DNA from: Sphingomonas sp. Leaf22
GTDB taxonomy: Bacteria > Pseudomonadota > Alphaproteobacteria > Sphingomonadales > Sphingomonadaceae
Reading direction: 5' to 3'
Length of the DNA stretch: 64,000 nt
Assembly: GCF_001421715.1 (NCBI RefSeq)
Contig: NZ_LMKP01000001.1
Span: 138,358-202,357 of the forward strand
Positions 60,121 through 64,000 of this stretch are shown piece by piece. Numbering within the stretch: the first letter of the stretch is position 1; each line of letters begins with the position of its first letter. A program made the position numbers and the translations under genes. The notes beneath the pieces are model-generated. The model had not been told where the DNA came from, made no database searches, and saw only the letters and a program-made list of their open reading frames with translations.

Positions 60121-62642
60121 GCGACACCTGGGAACAGGCCGATCGTCGCGTAGGTGACGATGGCGGTCAGGGCCATGAAATGCTGATAGACGGTGATGTT
60201 CCTGAGATCTGCGTCATGACGGGGCGTCATCCGCCCGGCGATGCTGCGCGCCAGCGTATAGCCCTGCATGATCGCGCCGATCCCGGCATGGGCGGTGGTC
60301 CAGATCACCAGCACCCACACGATCGCGGGATAGCTGTGCAGTTCGGGATCGAGCCCGGTGGTCAGCGGCCCCTGCAACCCCGCCCAGATACCGGCAAGGC
60401 TGGCGGCGATGCCGATGGCCAGCAACAGCCGCGCCGCGCCGACACTGCCGCGCCGGTTGGTCCCGCGCGCGGCGACGGTCGCAATCCAGCTGACCGCCGC
60501 GACGCCCAGCGCGACCATCGGCCAGAAAGTGCCGGGGCCATCCATGCCCGGTCCCGATGGCGGGAATTCGGGATGCACCGTCCAGAAGAAATAATAGCCG
60601 AACACCAGCCCCGAAAACGCGGTCGCATCGGCCATCATCGTGATGAACATGGCCCACCATCCCGGCGCGGCCGAGCCGGAGACATAGAGCGGCAATTCGA
60701 TGCCATGCCCGATCGGCTTGGACGGCTTTTCCGGGATTTCGGCGGTGCCGGTCCACAGCCAGTAGAGCACGAAGCCCAGCGTCGCGACCGCGCCGGCCAG
60801 CGACCACCAATACAGGTGATAGGTGGTCAGGATGAACACGCTGCCCAGCGCGATCGCGGTCAGCATCGGCACCCAGCTGGGCGTGCCGAGGCGCACGACG
60901 TAGAGCGGGCGCGCATCGAGTACGGTGGTCACGATCGTCTCACGCCGCCCCTCCTCGGCATCGGGGAGGAAGTAGCGGCCTTCGTCGACCTTCTTCACGA
61001 AATCCTTCTGGTCCCAGATCGGGTAGCGGCTTTCGATCAGCGGTACCGAACGGATGCCCCAATCCTCGTCATCGGGATGCGCCAGCCATTCGAGCGTGCC
61101 GGCGTTCCACGGATTGCGCTGCGCCTTTTGCCGCCATGGCGAGCGGGCGAGATCGAAACAGATGATCGCGGTACCGGTCGCGAACAGATACGCCCCCATC
61201 GTCGAGGCGAGGTTGAGATAATCGATGCCTAGTTCGCTCGGATAGGTGAAGACCCGGCGCGGCATGCCGTACAACCCGCTGAAATGCATCGGGAAAAAGG
61301 TCAGGTTCGCACCGACGAATAGTGTCCAGAAGGCGGTGCGCCCCAACCGGTCCGACAGTTTCTTGCCGGTAATCAGCGGCCAGTAATAATATAGCCCGCC
61401 GAACAACGGCAGCAACGTGCCGCCGATTAGCACGTAATGCAGGTGCGCCACCACGAAATAGGTGTCGTGCGCCTGCCAGTCGAACGGTGCGATCGCGACC
61501 ATCACCCCGGTCAGGCCGCCGATGACGAAGATGGCGAGACTGCCGGTCGCATAGAGCAGCGGCGTCGACCATTTCACCTTGCCGGCCCACAATGTCGCTA
61601 TGAACGCGAAAATCTGGATACCGGTCGGGATCGCGACGGCTTCGGACGCGGCCGAGAAGAAGGCGAGGCTGATCTTGGGCAGGCCGGTCGCGAACATGTG
61701 GTGGACCCACAGCCCGAACGACAGGAATGCGGTGCCGACCGCCGCCAGCACGATCCACGGATAGCCCAGCAGATGCCGCTGCGCGAAGGTCGGGATCATC
61801 ATCGCGAACAGCGCGATCGACGGCAGGAAGACGATGTAGACCTCCGGATGACCGAAGATCCAGAACAGGTGCTGCCACAAGAGCGGATCGCCGCCGCGCG
61901 CCGCGTCAAAGAACGGCCAGTTGAGCAACCGCTCCATTTCGAACAGCACGTCGCCCGCGATCAGCGGCGGGAAGGCGAACAGGATCATCACCGCGACGAC
62001 GAGGATGTACCACGCATAGAGCGGCATCAGGTTCAGCCGCATTCCCGGCGGCCGGCATTTGAGGACACCGACGATCAGCTCAACCGCCGCCGCCACTGAC
62101 GACACTTCGATAAAGGACAGGCCCAGCATCCAGATATCGGCACCCAGCCCCGACAGGTCGGTGCGGGTGGTGAGCGGCGGATACATGAACCAGCCGCCAT
62201 CGGGCGCGGCGTTGAAGAAGATCGATCCCCCGACGAACACCCCGCCCAGCAGGAACGACCAGTAGCCGAAGGCGGACAGGCGCGGGAACGGCAGGTCGCG
62301 TGCGCCCAGCAGCTGCGGCAACAGGATGATCGATACCGCTTCGAACATCGGTACGGCGAACAGGAACATCATCATCGAGCCGTGCAACGTGAACAGCTGG
62401 TTGAAGGTGTTTGCCGAGACGAGGTCGTTGTCGGGTACCGCCAGCTGCGTGCGCATGATGAGCGCCAGCACACCCGCGAACAGCATGAAGGCGAATGCGG
62501 TCAGCGTGTACCACACACCGACGCGGTTGTTGTTGCAGTCGGTCCAGCGCAGGAAAATACCCTGCGGTGGTGCCCATACCTTGCGAAGGCGTTCCTCCTG
62601 CGCGGCGCGGAGCGCGGGATCGTCTTGCGCGTGCAGGCTCAT
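60117..62642 (-). CDS. ctaD: cytochrome c oxidase subunit I fused to subunit III
   Basis: 841 residues. The subunit I part (to about 600) has FTLHGSMMMFLF, the binuclear-centre motif IFGHPEVYIVFLPS, WVHHMFATGLPK and HDTYFVVAHLHYVL, which supply the haem a, haem a3 and Cu-B histidines and the Tyr cross-link. The GHPEVY Glu places it in type A1. Subunit III-like helices follow (about 600-841: GWWAMFITMMADATAFSGLVFGYYFF, HPEFPPSGPGMDG). Such I-III fusions mark caa3-type oxidases. The start ATG overlaps the ctaC stop. Confidence 0.93.
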   Translation of the reverse strand: MSLHAQDDPALRAAQEERLRKVWAPPQGIFLRWTDCNNNRVGVWYTLTAFAFMLFAGVLALIMRTQLAVPDNDLVSANTFNQLFTLHGSMMMFLFAVPMFEAVSIILLPQLLGARDLPFPRLSAFGYWSFLLGGVFVGGSIFFNAAPDGGWFMYPPLTTRTDLSGLGADIWMLGLSFIEVSSVAAAVELIVGVLKCRPPGMRLNLMPLYAWYILVVAVMILFAFPPLIAGDVLFEMERLLNWPFFDAARGGDPLLWQHLFWIFGHPEVYIVFLPSIALFAMMIPTFAQRHLLGYPWIVLAAVGTAFLSFGLWVHHMFATGLPKISLAFFSAASEAVAIPTGIQIFAFIATLWAGKVKWSTPLLYATGSLAIFVIGGLTGVMVAIAPFDWQAHDTYFVVAHLHYVLIGGTLLPLFGGLYYYWPLITGKKLSDRLGRTAFWTLFVGANLTFFPMHFSGLYGMPRRVFTYPSELGIDYLNLASTMGAYLFATGTAIICFDLARSPWRQKAQRNPWNAGTLEWLAHPDDEDWGIRSVPLIESRYPIWDQKDFVKKVDEGRYFLPDAEEGRRETIVTTVLDARPLYVVRLGTPSWVPMLTAIALGSVFILTTYHLYWWSLAGAVATLGFVLYWLWTGTAEIPEKPSKPIGHGIELPLYVSGSAAPGWWAMFITMMADATAFSGLVFGYYFFWTVHPEFPPSGPGMDGPGTFWPMVALGVAAVSWIATVAARGTNRRGSVGAARLLLAIGIAASLAGIWAGLQGPLTTGLDPELHSYPAIVWVLVIWTTAHAGIGAIMQGYTLARSIAGRMTPRHDADLRNITVYQHFMALTAIVTYATIGLFPGVA

Positions 62643-63613
62643 TTCAGGCTTTCCAGATAGGCGGCGATCGCCTGCGCATCTTGGCGCGGCATTTGCGGAT
62701 AGGCGGGCATGCGCGCACCGGGTTTGACCGCCGGCGCATCGGTGATGAAGCGGACCAGCGCGGTGCGGGTCATGGGTTGCGTCCCCGCGCCCAGCGAACT
62801 GCGACTGCCAAGATGGGTCAGGTCGGGACCGATCGCGCCGGCGGCGTCGGTTCCGGCAATGGCATGGCAACCGGCACAGCCATTGGCGGCAAAGGCCCGC
62901 GCGCCCGCAGCGGTATCGGCGGCGGGGGCGGCAGGACGGCGCTCGTTCGCCAGCCATGCGTCGAACGCGGCCGGCTCCATCGCCACGACGTCGAACGCCA
63001 TCAGTGCGTGGCTGAGGCCGCAAAATTCGGTGCAGACGCCGCGGAACGTTCCGGGCTTCGTCGCGCGGACGATCAGCCGGTTGGTCCGACCGGGGATCAT
63101 GTCCATCTTGCCCGCAAGGCCCGGGATCCAGAAGCTGTGGATCACGTCGCCGGCGGTCAGGTCGAACTGTACGGTGCGGCCGACCGGCACCCGGATTTCG
63201 TTGGCGGTGACGACCGGCGCTGCACCCGGCGGCTGATACCGGACGCGCCACCAGAATTGCTCGCCCTCGACCGCGATGCGCAGATCGTTCTGCGCCACCG
63301 GCAACGGGCGCATCGCGGGCAGGCTGTAGAGCAGCAGTCCGAGCAGCACGACCACCGGCACCACGCCACCGACCCAGCCGATCAGGCGCATGCCGCCCGA
63401 CAAGGTCAGTCGACCCTCCGGCGCGCGGACGGCGGCGATCATCAGCGCGGCGACGCCGCAGGCGATCACGATCGCGCCGATCAGCATCACGATGGTCAGG
63501 TGACGGACGGTCGCCGCCTCTTCGCCAAAGACCGTCAGCGCCGATTGATGTCGATTACAGCCCCCCAGAACGAGCAGCGCGGTTATCCCGCCACTGGCCT
63601 TTACGCCCCGCAT
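62639..63613 (-). CDS. ctaC: cytochrome c oxidase subunit II with fused cytochrome c domain
   Basis: 324 residues, AAGGGGG right before the ATG at 63613. A lipobox (VLGGC) indicates a lipoprotein. Two membrane helices precede the cupredoxin domain, whose Cu-A ligands are in CTEFCGLSHALM; IPGLAGKMDMIPGRTNRL is the usual preceding stretch. A C-terminal haem c domain has CAGCH and a MPAYPQM Met ligand. It accepts electrons for the fused subunit I/III. First gene of the operon. Confidence 0.93.
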   Translation of the reverse strand: MRGVKASGGITALLVLGGCNRHQSALTVFGEEAATVRHLTIVMLIGAIVIACGVAALMIAAVRAPEGRLTLSGGMRLIGWVGGVVPVVVLLGLLLYSLPAMRPLPVAQNDLRIAVEGEQFWWRVRYQPPGAAPVVTANEIRVPVGRTVQFDLTAGDVIHSFWIPGLAGKMDMIPGRTNRLIVRATKPGTFRGVCTEFCGLSHALMAFDVVAMEPAAFDAWLANERRPAAPAADTAAGARAFAANGCAGCHAIAGTDAAGAIGPDLTHLGSRSSLGAGTQPMTRTALVRFITDAPAVKPGARMPAYPQMPRQDAQAIAAYLESLK

Positions 63614-63837
63614 AATCCCCCTTCGCCCAGCGTCGGAGTATCCGACACGGATACGAAACGACATGTTGGCGGTTGCGTTCCATCACGATCCGGATCGGTC
63701 CGGTGCGCGCCGGGATGGGCGGACCGGCCACGGCGATCCACGCCGGATTGCCATCGATCGTGGCAACACCCGGTCGCCCTTCGCCCGGATCGACGCTGCC
63801 ACCGGGCGCACCCGAACTGCCGTCCGCAGCGCGATGC

Positions 63838-64000
63838 TTAGGCCAGCCAGCCACCGGTGAAGCCGGCCCGTTCCAGCCCGCGCCGGATATTCGGATTGCG
63901 CCGCATCACTTCCCAGATCATGCCGCTGCGTTGATTTTCGATCATCAGCACGATCGGTCCCTGATCGATGCCCAGATAATCGCCATCGACCCAGCCGACG
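63838..64000 (-). CDS. glucoamylase-family protein, C-terminal end only
   Basis: The minus-strand frame enters at the window edge and stops with TAA at 63838. The visible end is VGWVDGDYLGIDQGPIVLMIENQRSGMIWEVMRRNPNIRRGLERAGFTGGWLA, which matches the C-terminus of bacterial glucoamylase-like proteins (the INQGP-x-x-x-MIEN motif and a final GGW). The rest lies outside the window. Substrate unknown; it may relate to the TonB-receptor glycan theme. The 224-nt gap to ctaC holds no gene. Confidence 0.75.
   Translation of the reverse strand, partial: VGWVDGDYLGIDQGPIVLMIENQRSGMIWEVMRRNPNIRRGLERAGFTGGWLA

Noticed and set aside
63614..63837. Gene between ctaC and the glucoamylase end
   Set aside because: Short frames only, Arg/Pro-rich, with no start signal or domain; treated as promoter and 3'-end region.
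1..64000. CRISPR array or IS element
   Set aside because: No regularly spaced repeats and no transposase-like protein seen; the repeats present are palindromic REP-like elements.

Overview
The window looks like chromosomal DNA of a high-GC alphaproteobacterium of the Sphingomonas group. The evidence is a TonB-dependent receptor followed by SapC and cupin-like genes, an NDUFA12 / DUF2155 / aat neighbourhood, an exosortase-A-associated ligase, a subclass B3 metallo-beta-lactamase, a poxvirus-type topoisomerase IB and a fatty acyl-AMP ligase. There is no rRNA, CRISPR array or intact prophage. Two tRNA genes are present, Thr-UGU and Trp-CCA.

Layout. 1-4.5 kb: a glycan-uptake locus on the minus strand (TonB receptor, SapC, cupin-like) with a LacI-type operator over the receptor promoter and a terminator or attenuator behind the receptor. 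4.7-13.3 kb: a ten-gene chemotaxis operon (MCP, STAS, CheA, CheR, CheB, CheD, CheY, CheW, a CheB paralogue with an altered catalytic Ser position, and a 92-aa protein with a CheZ-like DxxxQ motif) with no flagellar genes nearby. 13.3-16.2 kb: two small genes, a KdpD/KdpE-like two-component pair and tRNA-Thr. 16.3-30 kb: housekeeping genes (rarA, PadR/DUF2218, MerC/Zur, dxs, tlyA, tspO, ubiK, ybjN, proC, B3 beta-lactamase, MarR, ilvE). 30-45.8 kb: a helix-turn-helix regulator behind a triple GTCAA-N7-TTGAC operator array, thiolase/MaoC, MscS, topoisomerase IB, a DJ-1/PfpI protein, surface-polymer genes (acyltransferase, O-glycosylation ligase), DgkA/Kef/IscU-like, CvpA, Lrp, a degenerate histidine kinase with a polysaccharide deacetylase, and a deaminase.

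46-51 kb: secE-nusG and rplK-rplA face the same way but are separated by about 3 kb of plus-strand accessory genes. Among these is a strikingly AT-rich two-gene cassette (49.0-50.06 kb), the clearest sign of recent transfer. The nusG and rplA 3' untranslated regions share one composite structured element. 51-58 kb: an outer-membrane protein, a YqaA-type membrane protein, tRNA-Trp, FAAL, recX, a double cold-shock-domain protein, DUF192, NDUFA12, DUF2155 and aat, the last two overlapping tail to tail by 190 nt. 58-63.6 kb: an aa3/caa3-type oxidase operon (subunit II fused to cytochrome c, subunits I and III fused, assembly protein, tri-heme cytochrome). The window ends inside a glucoamylase-family gene.

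The best candidates for something undescribed are the AT-rich cassette inside the secE-nusG/rplKA block, the shared nusG/rplA 3'-UTR element, the CheB-like and DxxxQ pair closing the chemotaxis operon, and the triple operator array at 30.7 kb. All assignments come from reading sequence and motifs; no database search was run.
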